Positions 44,056 through 51,795 are shown, counted from the first letter of the stretch. The stretch is DNA of 64,000 nucleotides from Pseudomonas sp. URMO17WK12:I11 (GCF_007677725.1 NZ_VEDF01000010.1:1-64000); one strand, 5' to 3'. The notes: generated by a model from the sequence alone, not told the origin. Numbers and translations: made by a program.

Positions 44056-44673
44056 TCACTGGTTTCCGAATACATAGGTCTGGTAAGTCTCAACATACGG
44101 GGTGTATTGCTTCGGCCAATCTGAACCTCCGGTGTAGCGGCTGGCGTCATCGTACTGATACACCTGAGATACCTTCCACCCACCGCCAGTATTCTCAATT
44201 AGGTATCTGAAACGCTCGCCTCGATTGCGCCGCTTCTCATCCTCAAGCGTTCTACTTGCGCTGGATGGGGTGGCATTGATGATCTTGACTAGCGCGACTG
44301 CTCTGGTTTCGGTTTCCTGTTTGACTTCCAAGATCTCTCGATCATAGACCGATGTAGAACAGACCGAGTTACGGCTCTTCACTGACTGTTCCACTTCACC
44401 CGTGGCCACCTTTGCCACGTCAAAGTCGCCAGCGTGCTCTCTGGTATAAGCCTCGCAGCGGGCCAGCCCAATGGCAGATTCTGTGTCCAGGTAGCGCCAC
44501 CAAGTCTTCAGGGCCTGGTCAGGTGATGTGTTGTTGATCTCGAAGTCGTAGCCGACAGTTGCTGCTGGCGCCTTGGATGACGAGCCGGTGCCGAAGGCCG
44601 ACGACACCTTGTCGCAGGCTGTCAGGATCAAGCAAAGGGGCAGGAGGGCAATTGCCTTTCTCATAAAGTCCAT
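44056..44673 (-). CDS. Putative lipoprotein in the element
   Basis: 205 residues from the ATG at 44673 (an inner ATG at 44664 is equally possible). Signal peptide with lipobox LTAC (cysteine about residue 20), then a flexible Ser/Ala stretch and a compact domain with ALKTWWRYLDTESAIGLARCE and VSQVYQYDDAS. Likely an envelope lipoprotein expressed from the integrated element. It runs against the phage genes, as lysogenic-conversion genes often do. Function unknown. Confidence 0.75.
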   Translation of the reverse strand: MDFMRKAIALLPLCLILTACDKVSSAFGTGSSSKAPAATVGYDFEINNTSPDQALKTWWRYLDTESAIGLARCEAYTREHAGDFDVAKVATGEVEQSVKSRNSVCSTSVYDREILEVKQETETRAVALVKIINATPSSASRTLEDEKRRNRGERFRYLIENTGGGWKVSQVYQYDDASRYTGGSDWPKQYTPYVETYQTYVFGNQ

Positions 44674-44756
44674 TTCTCGCTGGCAGGTATGAACGTGGCA
44701 TTCTGCCAATGGGGCAGCCTGCTGGCTAGGTAAGCGACCTGGTGGTGGGCGCCAGC

Positions 44757-44807
44757 AGAAGCCCGCGCCACAAAATCAAGGTGCGACGTTTCGTGGCGCG
44801 GGCTTCT
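44757..44807. repeat. 15-bp perfect inverted repeat
   Basis: AGAAGCCCGCGCCAC (44757-44771) and its exact complement (44793-44807) around a 21-base loop, between two leftward genes. No T run, so more an mRNA-stabilising or protein-binding structure than a standard terminator. Confidence 0.7.
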
Positions 44808-44812
44808 GGCGG

Positions 44813-45127
44813 CTAGAGCGGTACGCGCGAAGCTGGAAACCAGAGCCACTCGCCATCTTGCAATGGGTTGTGGAAATTGCGCTTCACCTCGAACAAGTAG
44901 CGGGCACCATGGGCGCTGGCAGTCGAGATAGTCTGGGCTGATAGCCAGCCTTTAAAAGGCTCAGTCTTAAGGCCAAGCCATCCAGCGCGCTGTACAGCTC
45001 CTACAGAGCCGTCGGCACCAGTGTAGAGGGAGCGCTCATCTGGGCTGAAATGGAATGGAACTCCAGTCAGTCTGATGTGGCTATCCGTCCCCTCGTTGAT
45101 ATCAATATCTGCTTCTTCGAAAGCCAT
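44813..45127 (-). CDS. Hypothetical 104-residue protein
   Basis: ATG at 45127 preceded by GGAG at 9 bases. Soluble beta-rich protein (TGVPFHFSPDERSLYTGADGSVG, KRNFHNPLQDGEWLWFP). Function unknown; reads leftward, followed by the inverted repeat. Confidence 0.65.
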   Translation of the reverse strand: MAFEEADIDINEGTDSHIRLTGVPFHFSPDERSLYTGADGSVGAVQRAGWLGLKTEPFKGWLSAQTISTASAHGARYLFEVKRNFHNPLQDGEWLWFPASRVPL

Positions 45128-45227
45128 ATCCAAGCTCCTACGCTGATTTGATCGCTACAGATACCGACAACCCGCCATCACTTCAAGTACTGCCCGAGAG
45201 AGGCACTAGAAATTCCAAAGAACTCCT

Positions 45228-45521
45228 ATGGCGCTGACAGCAAAACAGCAGCGCTTCGTCGACGAATACCTGATCGACCTGAATGCCACGCAAGCCGCTA
45301 TCCGTGCGGGTTACAGCAAAAAGACCGCCTCTTCTCAAGGCGAGCGCCTGTTGAGAAATGTTGAGGTTCGCAAGTACCTCGCCTCCCAGCGCGAAGAGTT
45401 GCAGGGCCGGGTCAAGATCACTCAGGACAAGGTGCTTCGAGAACTGGCCAAGATCGGGTTCAGCGACATTCGCAAGGTGGTGCGCTGGGGTCGATACTCC
45501 CAGCGCCAGCGACAACCTTGA
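45228..45521 (+). pseudogene. Terminase small subunit, truncated
   Basis: 97 residues. The N-terminus ALTAKQQRFVDEYLIDLNATQAAIRAGYSKKTAS is the Terminase_2 helix-turn-helix, and KVLRELAKIGFSDIRKVV follows. Family members usually run 140-180 residues; here the frame stops right after GFSDIRKVVRWG, and DNA downstream is repeat-rich and non-coding. No large subunit follows. Probably a remnant; a functional short DNA-binding form is possible. Confidence 0.7.
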
Positions 45522-45525
45522 CGAT

Positions 45526-46145
45526 TGTTAACAGGCAAGAGGGGGTGGCCAGCTCGGCCAGGCACTAGCATTTGCTAACAGGGCGGGGGCTCGGACGGCA
45601 GCGAGGAGCCGTTCTCATGTCAACATTTGTCAACGTCTGGCCAGGTCGCAGGCGTCGAGCAAATCAGCCAGTATCGACCCTGGTATCCACGAAATGGGTT
45701 GATCGTGCTGGATACCCGGCCTGTTTCACACAGTGCTTCAAGTACGATCGTCACGCACTCCGACTGCGTGATCCGACCGCGGTACGCAGCCAAGTACGCA
45801 CTGCTGGTACGAGCTCGGGCGCTGGTACTGGGCCAACTCGTGCCGGTGGTTCGCACTACAGGTTCGCAATCACCTATGCGCGAACTGTCAGTGCGAACCT
45901 GGGCCGCCTGCCTGTTATCAAAAGTTATGGTTTCCACTCCCAGGTTTCCACGCTGGTTTCCACGGTATTGCGGGCGCCAGGTGCGCCCATGCCGCGATGA
46001 ATGACCACATGACAACCACAATTCTCGCCGCCCATCTCCAGCCGATCCGATCTCAGGTTTATCAGGTTCAAGTGTGTAGGAGTGGCCAGCGTGCGCAGAT
46101 GGTTCGCTTACCAGGTTCGCCCCCATAGCGCGAACCTGAACTTGG
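45526..46145. repeat. Non-coding region with paired short repeats
   Basis: About 620 bases with no convincing gene. It holds successive doublets of related short words: TAACAGG (45530, 45568), TGTCAAC (45618, 45628), GTACGCA (45782, 45794), GGTTCGCA (45847, 45861), GGTTTCCAC three times (45930-45961), GGTTCGC with inverted GCGAACC (46101-46137). Each doublet has its own word but similar spacing. Confidence 0.6.
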
Positions 46146-46147
46146 TG

Positions 46148-46819
46148 TCATTGGTAGATTGGCCCGAACATCCCTGAGCTAACGAGAGCTTCCCAGACCT
46201 TTTTCATCGCTTGGCCGGTCTCCTGACCTACGAAAAGCGATGATCTGCGCCCATATGGTGAGCCTAAGATGTACGGGCGCATGGTTTCCCACGGTTCCGC
46301 CACCTCCGAAGATCTCCACGTAGGGACTTCTTTCTCTAGAAAAAGTGGCATGGCGACCGACAGGGGGATCATGCCGTTCTCAAGGTCTATGCCCCAGTCG
46401 CACCTGACCAATACTGGATGGGCGTTTGGCTGGTAAAACTGAACGTCAAGTTGTTCAGCTCTGATCAAAGCTGCATGGTGTCGCGGCAGCCTGTTCACGG
46501 CATCTATAACCTTCTCCGGCTCTCGGTACGGGCAAGTGATGAAACCATTGGCCAGATAGACATTATGATCAAGCCCATCGTAGCCACACCTATTGCTTGG
46601 CCGCCTGGCCCATAGGCGACGGGATGGTTCGTGGTTGGACACCAAGGGATGCCACGAGGGGTATTCATCAACGACCGGCCCCAATTCATCCACGATTTCC
46701 GCCAGTTTTTCTCGGCTACGCGCTGCCTCATTCGGGTCGGCGCATATCTCTCTGGATATGAGATACCTCGACGCATCTTCGAATCCAACGCGTGCCGCTT
46801 CGTCTGCTCTGAAAGCCAT
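46148..46819 (-). CDS. Unknown 223-residue protein
   Basis: ATG at 46819 preceded by GGTGG. N-terminus AFRADEAARVGFEDASRYL, then VVDEYPSWHPLVSNHEPSR, GLDHNVYLANGFITCPY and C-terminal AMKKVWEALVSSGMFGPI. I recall similar uncharacterised proteins in proteobacterial islands but can assign no function. It is the only gene in about 2.8 kb of repeat-rich DNA and is transcribed toward the truncated terminase. Confidence 0.75.
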   Translation of the reverse strand: MAFRADEAARVGFEDASRYLISREICADPNEAARSREKLAEIVDELGPVVDEYPSWHPLVSNHEPSRRLWARRPSNRCGYDGLDHNVYLANGFITCPYREPEKVIDAVNRLPRHHAALIRAEQLDVQFYQPNAHPVLVRCDWGIDLENGMIPLSVAMPLFLEKEVPTWRSSEVAEPWETMRPYILGSPYGRRSSLFVGQETGQAMKKVWEALVSSGMFGPIYQ

Positions 46820-47073
46820 GTACCCACCTGCTAGTGAAGTGATCGATTTTGCATGGTACAGCAATTCTATGCATAAAACATTAGTTTCGTGCGCGAAATG
46901 AAGACTTTGTGCGAACGCTCGCCGATTCAGACCTGCATTTAGCCTTGGCCCATATAAGACAGGAATGAGACGGAGCCGGCATGGCCGAAGCGCCAAAGGC
47001 CAGGTATCAGGCTGTGCCGGTAAAAGCTGGCGGTCGGCGCGGTCTCACATTGCTGGTGGTGCTGCGCGCTAAT

Positions 47074-47765
47074 TTGACCGCGCTTTGACGGATCACGGGA
47101 CAGGCAGAACGTGGTGGCGACGGGTGCTGGGCGTCTGAGGCCTCCCGGTACTGAAGGCCGTCAACGTAGAGGCCCAGGCGATGTTGCACCCCTGACAGGC
47201 CCAATACGGATTCTAGACAGGCACTAGACAGATCTGGGGGCAACAAAAGGTCCGCAGCCCACACCAGAAGCCGCCTGCGGGTGAAATTGCACCTTCACAC
47301 CGTCAAGAATTTGCGAGGGCGGTTTTTTGGCCTGCTCTGGACGGATCGGTGCTGGCGCTGCGCGACTGATCCGGCGCTGTGGCACGTGAATGCTGACGTG
47401 CCGGTCTGGTGCCGGCAGGCGCTGGCCATACCCTCGTCCAAAGCCATTAGGGAGATGCTAGGCCAGCACTAGACCGCAATAGACGGATAACCAGGTGGGT
47501 GATCCCTTGAGCCACTCGTTGGGCCGGGTCTGGGCTGATGCAGGCGATGTTGGCACGGCCCGCTGCCGTCTAGTGCCGAGGACCAAATTCTGGACAGGCT
47601 CTGGACGGATTCGCGCTCCAGCAGGCGGCCACAGGGCCGGGAAGTGCTTCGGGCGGGGCGTGTGGGCCGGCGGCGTCGACCAACAGACCAACGCCTGTCC
47701 AGAATAACCCGCATCCTTGACAGACCCCTGACGGAAATTCTTGACCAGTCTTGACGGATTGAAAC
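47074..47765. repeat. Iteron-like TNGAC doublets
   Basis: Six doublets of TNGAC/CTGAC with starts 10-11 bases apart: 47074/47085, 47214/47225, 47470/47480, 47591/47602, 47717/47728 and 47741/47751, usually as TNGAC-(A/C)-G-...-TNGACGGAT. Single copies lie at 47192 and 47338; inverted GTCAAG copies at 47302, 47849 and 47872. The 1.5 kb between 46820 and 48341 has no credible gene. One helical turn between half-sites is typical of protein-binding iterons at origins. Confidence 0.65.
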
Positions 47766-48341
47766 GCTCGCGCCTGAGCATGATCGGCTGTAAGCCTTGC
47801 TGTACAAGGGCTAGCGCTACATCCGACTGACCTGTAGGAGCGGAGGTCGTCAAGAATTTCCGCGCATGCTCGTCAAGGGAAAACCCGGCAGTCATGGACC
47901 TGACAACACCTGACATTCCGTGCCTGCGAAGGGGTGGCCAAAGTGACCAAGCCTCGGTCGGTGGGCACGCCGTGAGAGCGGGAGCCAGGCCATCACCACG
48001 GATAAGGAATGGTGGATATCACCACAGCCTTGCGGCAAACCTGTCCCCAGGACAGAGATATTCCGAAAGCTGGAGCCATTCGGGCTGGCCAGCCTTGGCG
48101 AAACTACCAATATCGATCGACTCGACCTGCGTCAGTGTGTGGAAATCGAGGCAGTGGACGGCCTCCGCACTTTTGCGGCGTCGTCGTAAAAGTCCAAAGA
48201 TCGGGGTTGTTCCGTTTCAAACGGAGAAAGTAGTAAGCCCTGACAGCAGGCCGGTACAGGTGGCCGGGCAACCTTGTGCAAACTACCCGGATACAGGGCA
48301 GTTATCAGATAATCAGGCGCCACCACATCGAGGGCCGCACC

Positions 48342-48545
48342 ATGTCCGTTATCGACTGCGACTACCTACCGCAACCAGAGCCGGTCCAGTTCCCGCCAGA
48401 GCTGGCGCTACTGATCGTCAGGAAGGCCGCTGCCATGGCCGAGGCATTCGAGAGCAAGGCGCTCGACCAGATGACCATGGACGCCAGCCGGGCGCTTCGC
48501 GATGGGGTGGAGCCGCGCAGGATCATCAGACAGATGGGACTGTAA
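48342..48545 (+). CDS. Hypothetical 67-residue acidic protein
   Basis: ATG at 48342. Helical, with LALLIVRKAAAMAEAFESKALDQMTMDASRALRDG. Function unknown; lies between the iteron-like region and the terminal cargo operon. Modest ribosome-binding site. Confidence 0.55.
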   Translation: MSVIDCDYLPQPEPVQFPPELALLIVRKAAAMAEAFESKALDQMTMDASRALRDGVEPRRIIRQMGL

Positions 48546-48664
48546 TAACGGGATTCCCCGTAATGGCCTGGACAAGGTGTTGCTGTCGTCGCAACACCCG
48601 CCGGCGAGCACTCACGGTCATTGGGCGGTGAAGCGCCACCCCACTGTTTCGGAGGGGTGGTGCC

Positions 48665-48726
48665 GGCTATACACAACCCCCTGGGCACCGCTTAAACAAT
48701 GGCTATACACGACCCCCCAGGCATCG
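48665..48726. repeat. Direct repeat before the cargo operon
   Basis: GGCTATACACaACCCCC (48665) and GGCTATACACgACCCCC (48701), period 36, with matching GGCA further on; 22 of 26 bases agree. About 85-145 bases upstream of the membrane-protein gene, suitable for a regulator site. Confidence 0.7.
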
Positions 48727-48808
48727 TCGTGTTGGAGGCTCTTGGCACGGAACTGGTTAGGAAGGATGATGGCCCAGAGCCATTCAGTTCGGAGGGAGCA
48801 ACTGTGAC

Positions 48809-49330
48809 ATGAAGTCCGATGATGAAGAGTACAAGCTGTACGAGAAGATCTACCTCGCTGAGGCTGACCGTAAGGAGAAGTTGATCTCCAGGCTGAATCT
48901 GCCGCTCGCGCTGATCGTAGCCCTCTTGAGCTTCCTCTCATACCTACTTCCCAAAGCTCCGCCGACAGAAACGACTGCGGGAATCTACTTCTGGATTCTG
49001 TACTTTGGGGCAGGGATTTTCGTTGTCAGAGCGATGTGGCATTTCGCCTGGGCCTGGCGTGTCCGTTTCGATGACCTAGCTATACCAGTGGCCGAAAAGC
49101 TTGAAGCACACCGGAAGACGCTGATCGATTATTACGACGGGAGCGTTGAGCAGGCCAACAGCTTCTTTATGCAGATCATGATGGACTATTACGTCATGGG
49201 AGCGACGAGGAACGCTACCAATAACGATCGGCGCAGCAACGAGCTGGATGCCCTGTCGAGGAACGTAATCTACGCTGTCGTTTGGTCACTAGCGTCATTC
49301 CTCCCGGTTTACATATCTACCCAACCATAG
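48809..49330 (+). CDS. Three-helix membrane protein, right-end cargo
   Basis: 173 residues. Charged N-terminal helix (1-28), TM1 about 29-49, a short loop, TM2 about 57-80, a cytosolic helical stretch of about 70 residues with EKLEAHRKTLIDYYDG, and TM3 about 152-170. No enzymatic motif. The layout recalls small multi-helix effector proteins such as SLATT-type families, but no family is established. It is followed after 8 bases by a proline-rich peptide gene and a terminator, and lies next to the right attachment site, where satellites carry accessory or defence genes. Confidence 0.8.
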   Translation: MKSDDEEYKLYEKIYLAEADRKEKLISRLNLPLALIVALLSFLSYLLPKAPPTETTAGIYFWILYFGAGIFVVRAMWHFAWAWRVRFDDLAIPVAEKLEAHRKTLIDYYDGSVEQANSFFMQIMMDYYVMGATRNATNNDRRSNELDALSRNVIYAVVWSLASFLPVYISTQP

Positions 49331-49338
49331 GAGTCACC

Positions 49339-49455
49339 ATGTCCGAGCAGAAGCCGCCACCCCCACCGCCACCACCAATGAGGAACATTCGCAGCGATGT
49401 GCCTTTGCCGCGCCGTGATCCCCCACCGCCGCCCCCGCCGCCAAAGAAGTCGTAA
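49339..49455 (+). CDS. 38-residue polyproline peptide
   Basis: ATG at 49339 with a strong AGGAG at 5-base spacing, 8 bases after the membrane-protein stop. The peptide has two runs of eight prolines (positions 6-13 and 28-35) around a charged middle, RNIRSDVPLPRRD, and ends KKS. Runs of this kind stall ribosomes without EF-P, so its synthesis may be sensitive to translation state. It is followed by an intrinsic terminator. Function unknown; the good ribosome site and coupling argue that it is made. Confidence 0.65.
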   Translation: MSEQKPPPPPPPPMRNIRSDVPLPRRDPPPPPPPPKKS

Positions 49456-49459
49456 AATG

Positions 49460-49482
49460 AGCCCTCTTAGGAGGGCTTTTTT
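49460..49482 (+). terminator. Terminator of the cargo operon
   Basis: AGCCCTC-TTAG-GAGGGCT hairpin followed by a T run, 5 bases past the peptide stop. Confidence 0.92.
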
Positions 49483-49524
49483 GGGCCACCGCTAATCACC
49501 GTACCCGCAGGGTAGTTTTCGTTT

Positions 49525-49545
49525 TAGGTATATGTTTAGGTATAC
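49525..49545. promoter_or_regulatory. TAGGTATAC repeats at the right end (right arm sites)
   Basis: TAGGTATA at 49525 and TAGGTATAC at 49537, matching the four sites before int at the left end. Located 56-76 bases inside the proposed attR, as expected for arm-type integrase or excisionase sites. Confidence 0.6.
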
Positions 49546-49600
49546 AGTGGTGGGTAGAGGCTATCAAAGCGCCCTATTTTGCTGGGTAGAAGGTGCCCGA

Positions 49601-49617
49601 TTCGACTCCTGTCTCCG
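49601..49617 (+). other. attR candidate
   Basis: TTCGACTCCTGTCTCCG matches the tRNA-Thr 3' core at 29015-29031 except for one base. Including AAGGT at 49590, 22 of 28 bases agree with 29004-29031. The match stops before the tRNA end, so this could be a decayed or noncanonical attR. The following 470 bases to the C4-like element show no gene. Confidence 0.5.
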
Positions 49618-50112
49618 AAATCGAACGAATAATTTACAACCATACAGCCCATGGCTCCAGCGGGATCAGGAGTCTAAAGCAGCATCGCCAGCCAACTCAT
49701 AATCCATGCTGCACACTAGCAAGGCGGCGCTCGGTGCAGCACCAGCAATAGCCCCAACACTTGGTTTCTGGACTCTGACCTCATCAGCAGAATGGCTGGC
49801 CGCCTATCCTCAAGTTCGCTCAACTGGTCTGACACAGCGATGGTGTCACCAAAGGAAAGCTACCGGTCTGCCCGCATCATCCTTCTGCTCGGTCCTCCAC
49901 GCTGTCGACAGCCCCTGCGCCATCTGGGCGCGTTCGCGTTGCAGTGTGTACCGATCAAACCACCCAGATGACCCACGACCGGACAAATGTCCACGCCCCA
50001 GATCCTGCGGGCCATCCACCACCTTGCGTAACCCTGCCAACAAAGCTAAATTCCCCAAGTCGCCGAAGCATCGGCGATGCGACCTTGGCCGGTCGGAATC
50101 GAAAGGCGCAGC

Positions 50113-50144
50113 AGCGCCCAATCTTCATCGCAGGCGCTTTTTTT
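50113..50144 (+). terminator. Hairpin with T run before C4-like copy 2
   Basis: AGCGCC / GGCGCT stem and a T7 run, the same design as at 33061-33092. Confidence 0.6.
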
Positions 50145-50171
50145 GTGCCCGCGATGTCGTGTTATGGCGGT

Positions 50172-50272
50172 GGTGCGCGGGACACCTTCGGGTGTGCCGG
50201 GCTCCTTTCGTCCCGGTCGGCCAACCCGCGTACTGCTGCCACCTCAACTTGCTTGGCCGCGAGCGGTGGCAG
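50172..50272 (+). ncRNA. C4-like antisense RNA element, copy 2
   Basis: Same layout as copy 1: outer helix 50172-50181 with 50225-50234, the ACACC-TTCG-GGTGT hairpin, GGTCGGCCAACCC arm, and CTGCCACC (50236-50243) complementary to GGTGGCAG (50265-50272) before the next start codon. Relative to copy 1 the helix carries A-T to G-C and T-A to C-G replacements on both strands, so pairing is conserved. Outside the proposed attR, which implies a chromosomal or older-element copy. Confidence 0.6.
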
Positions 50273-50292
50273 TTCCACAACGAAAGGAACTC

Positions 50293-50430
50293 ATGCATGC
50301 CCACCCATACACCATCCAGGATCCCCGCATCCGCTCCCCACCGTCGGCTACCCCCGCCCCCCAACCCCCAACGCTTCCACTCACCAACCAACCTGCCCAA
50401 CCCCACCTTCCCCCAGCAGGTACCCCATGA
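50293..50430 (+). CDS. Short proline-rich ORF after C4-like copy 2
   Basis: 45 codons, ATG after AAAGGAAC. Proline-rich and low complexity. It overlaps the next gene by 4 bases (ATGA), copying the arrangement after C4-like copy 1. It may be a leader ORF rather than a functional protein. Confidence 0.4.
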   Translation: MHAHPYTIQDPRIRSPPSATPAPQPPTLPLTNQPAQPHLPPAGTP

Positions 50431-50645
50431 CTGACCTCGAGCGCCTATCCACCGTGCAAAGCTACGCCTGGACCCTCGAGCTACTGGGCGAAGCCTTGGT
50501 CCAGCACGATGAAATGCTCGAATGCGAGCACAACCCCCATTTAAGCTTCCGCAACACCGCAGGCATCCACCAGGCCATTCGCATCATCAGCCGCCTGACC
50601 AGCGAGCTCTGCGGCAAGATGCTCGACCCGGATGAATCCGAATAA
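50427..50645 (+). CDS. Hypothetical 72-residue protein (C4-associated)
   Basis: Starts TDLERLSTVQSYAWTLELLGEALVQHDEML; helical, with ISRLTSELCGKMLDPDE at the C-terminus. Coupled to the upstream short ORF. Similar small proteins downstream of such RNA elements are common in Pseudomonas as I recall; function unknown. Confidence 0.65.
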   Translation: MTDLERLSTVQSYAWTLELLGEALVQHDEMLECEHNPHLSFRNTAGIHQAIRIISRLTSELCGKMLDPDESE

Positions 50646-50667
50646 CGCCCGAGCCGGCTAGGGCATT

Positions 50668-51795
50668 TCAACCTCGGCGACCGCTGATAACGGTAGGGCT
50701 GCTTTGCAGCCCTCCTGCGGCTGAGCGCATCTGCGCTAACTCACCGCCCATTACATAGCGCACCGTACTCTCCAAAGCCCGCCCCATATCCGGATGCGCA
50801 ATCCGATACCTGCGCTCCAAGCGCGTGCTTTCAGCCATATTGAACCGCTGCGTCTGAATGAAATTCAGGGACTCTGCGCTGATCCCCAACCGCTTGCCCA
50901 ATCCAGGAATGCGCAACACAGCCCGCAGCAGCGGAATCGGCACATGCCAGCGCGGCGCCTTCACGCCCAACGCCGCGGCCAACAGCTGAAGCAATCCCTG
51001 CAAATTCGGTGTGTGCTCATACAGCGCCAATACTTCACGCCGATTCATCGCCGGATCAAACGCCACACCAACAAGCATCGCCACCAGATAATCCACAGTC
51101 ACCAATGGCAACCACTGCTCGGCAGTCCCCGGCACCGCCATGAACCGCCCCGCAGCAAGGTCCCGAATCAACCCAGCCAGCGGTTGCCCTCCAACAATGT
51201 GCCCAGTCTCGCTATGCCCACACACGGTGGCAGGGTGAACGATGGCGTAATCCCCGCCAACCTCGTGCATATACCGCACAATCGTAAAGTGCGCCTCCAA
51301 CTTGCTCCCTTCATAACCGCCGACCCGCCGATAAACAGCAGGCCAATCCGTGCGTTCAGGCTGCGCGATATCCACCCCGATACCCAAAAGATGCGGCTCG
51401 TTGCGCAGCATGTAACCACCCACCATCAACAACCTGGCGCCTTGGCTGACTGCTAGCTCGGCAACATTCAAAGCCCCTTGAACATTCACCGCATGGGCCT
51501 GCTTCAGTGTCAGCCCCCAGGTGAACTGCGCGGCCAAATGAAAAACCACCCTGGCCGCACTCACACATCGCTTATCACTTTCGCTAAGCCCAAGCCCGGC
51601 CTTGCTAACATCGCCCTCAACCGCATGAACCAACCCTGCAACACCTCCCAGCTGCCCAACCTCCTGCCTTAGCCGCTCAATGTCCCCAGGCTTGCGCATC
51701 AGCACCCGCACCGTATGCCCCGCTGCACTAAGACGCGCCACCAGATGCTGCCCAATGAACCCACTGCCGCCTGTGACAAAGCATTCCACGCCCAT
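50668..51795 (-). CDS. NAD-dependent epimerase/dehydratase (extended SDR)
   Basis: 375 residues. N-terminal Rossmann motif CFVTGGSGFIGQHL (about 5-18), a catalytic YEGSK segment (Tyr-x3-Lys) near 175 and downstream ATVCG. Extended short-chain dehydrogenase family; substrate unknown, possibly a sugar nucleotide or sterol-like ketone. ATG at 51795 follows AAGGA. Divergent from a MerR regulator with an operator-like promoter between them. Confidence 0.82.
   Translation of the reverse strand: MGVECFVTGGSGFIGQHLVARLSAAGHTVRVLMRKPGDIERLRQEVGQLGGVAGLVHAVEGDVSKAGLGLSESDKRCVSAARVVFHLAAQFTWGLTLKQAHAVNVQGALNVAELAVSQGARLLMVGGYMLRNEPHLLGIGVDIAQPERTDWPAVYRRVGGYEGSKLEAHFTIVRYMHEVGGDYAIVHPATVCGHSETGHIVGGQPLAGLIRDLAAGRFMAVPGTAEQWLPLVTVDYLVAMLVGVAFDPAMNRREVLALYEHTPNLQGLLQLLAAALGVKAPRWHVPIPLLRAVLRIPGLGKRLGISAESLNFIQTQRFNMAESTRLERRYRIAHPDMGRALESTVRYVMGGELAQMRSAAGGLQSSPTVISGRRG

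Larger units (their letters stand above)
29015..49617. mobile_element. P4-like satellite / prophage-derived genomic island
   Basis: About 20.6 kb integrated at the tRNA-Thr 3' end. Left end: tRNA core TTCGATTCCTGTCTCCG (29015-29031). Right end: the same core with one mismatch (49601-49617). Content: integrase, AlpA, HTH, KilA-N, C4-like RNA, Toprim primase, DUF927 protein, isolated tail and terminase genes, repeat-rich gene-poor DNA and terminal cargo. There is no portal, capsid or large terminase, so it cannot make virions alone. It fits a satellite of the P4 style or a prophage remnant recombined with one. Confidence 0.8.

Noticed and set aside
45572..46004. Open frames of 125-142 codons in the repeat region
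   Set aside because: They overlap each other in several frames, lack ribosome sites and encode repeat-derived low-complexity sequence.
47074..47765. CRISPR array
   Set aside because: Repeats are 5-10 bases, irregularly spaced and variable, with no constant spacer length and no cas genes.
47894..48631. A 245-codon frame crossing the 67-residue gene
   Set aside because: Composition unlike coding DNA, no start context, and it conflicts with the better-supported gene at 48342.
49706..50434. A 242-codon open frame after attR
   Set aside because: It runs through the hairpin and the C4-like RNA and has no ribosome site; product is low-complexity.
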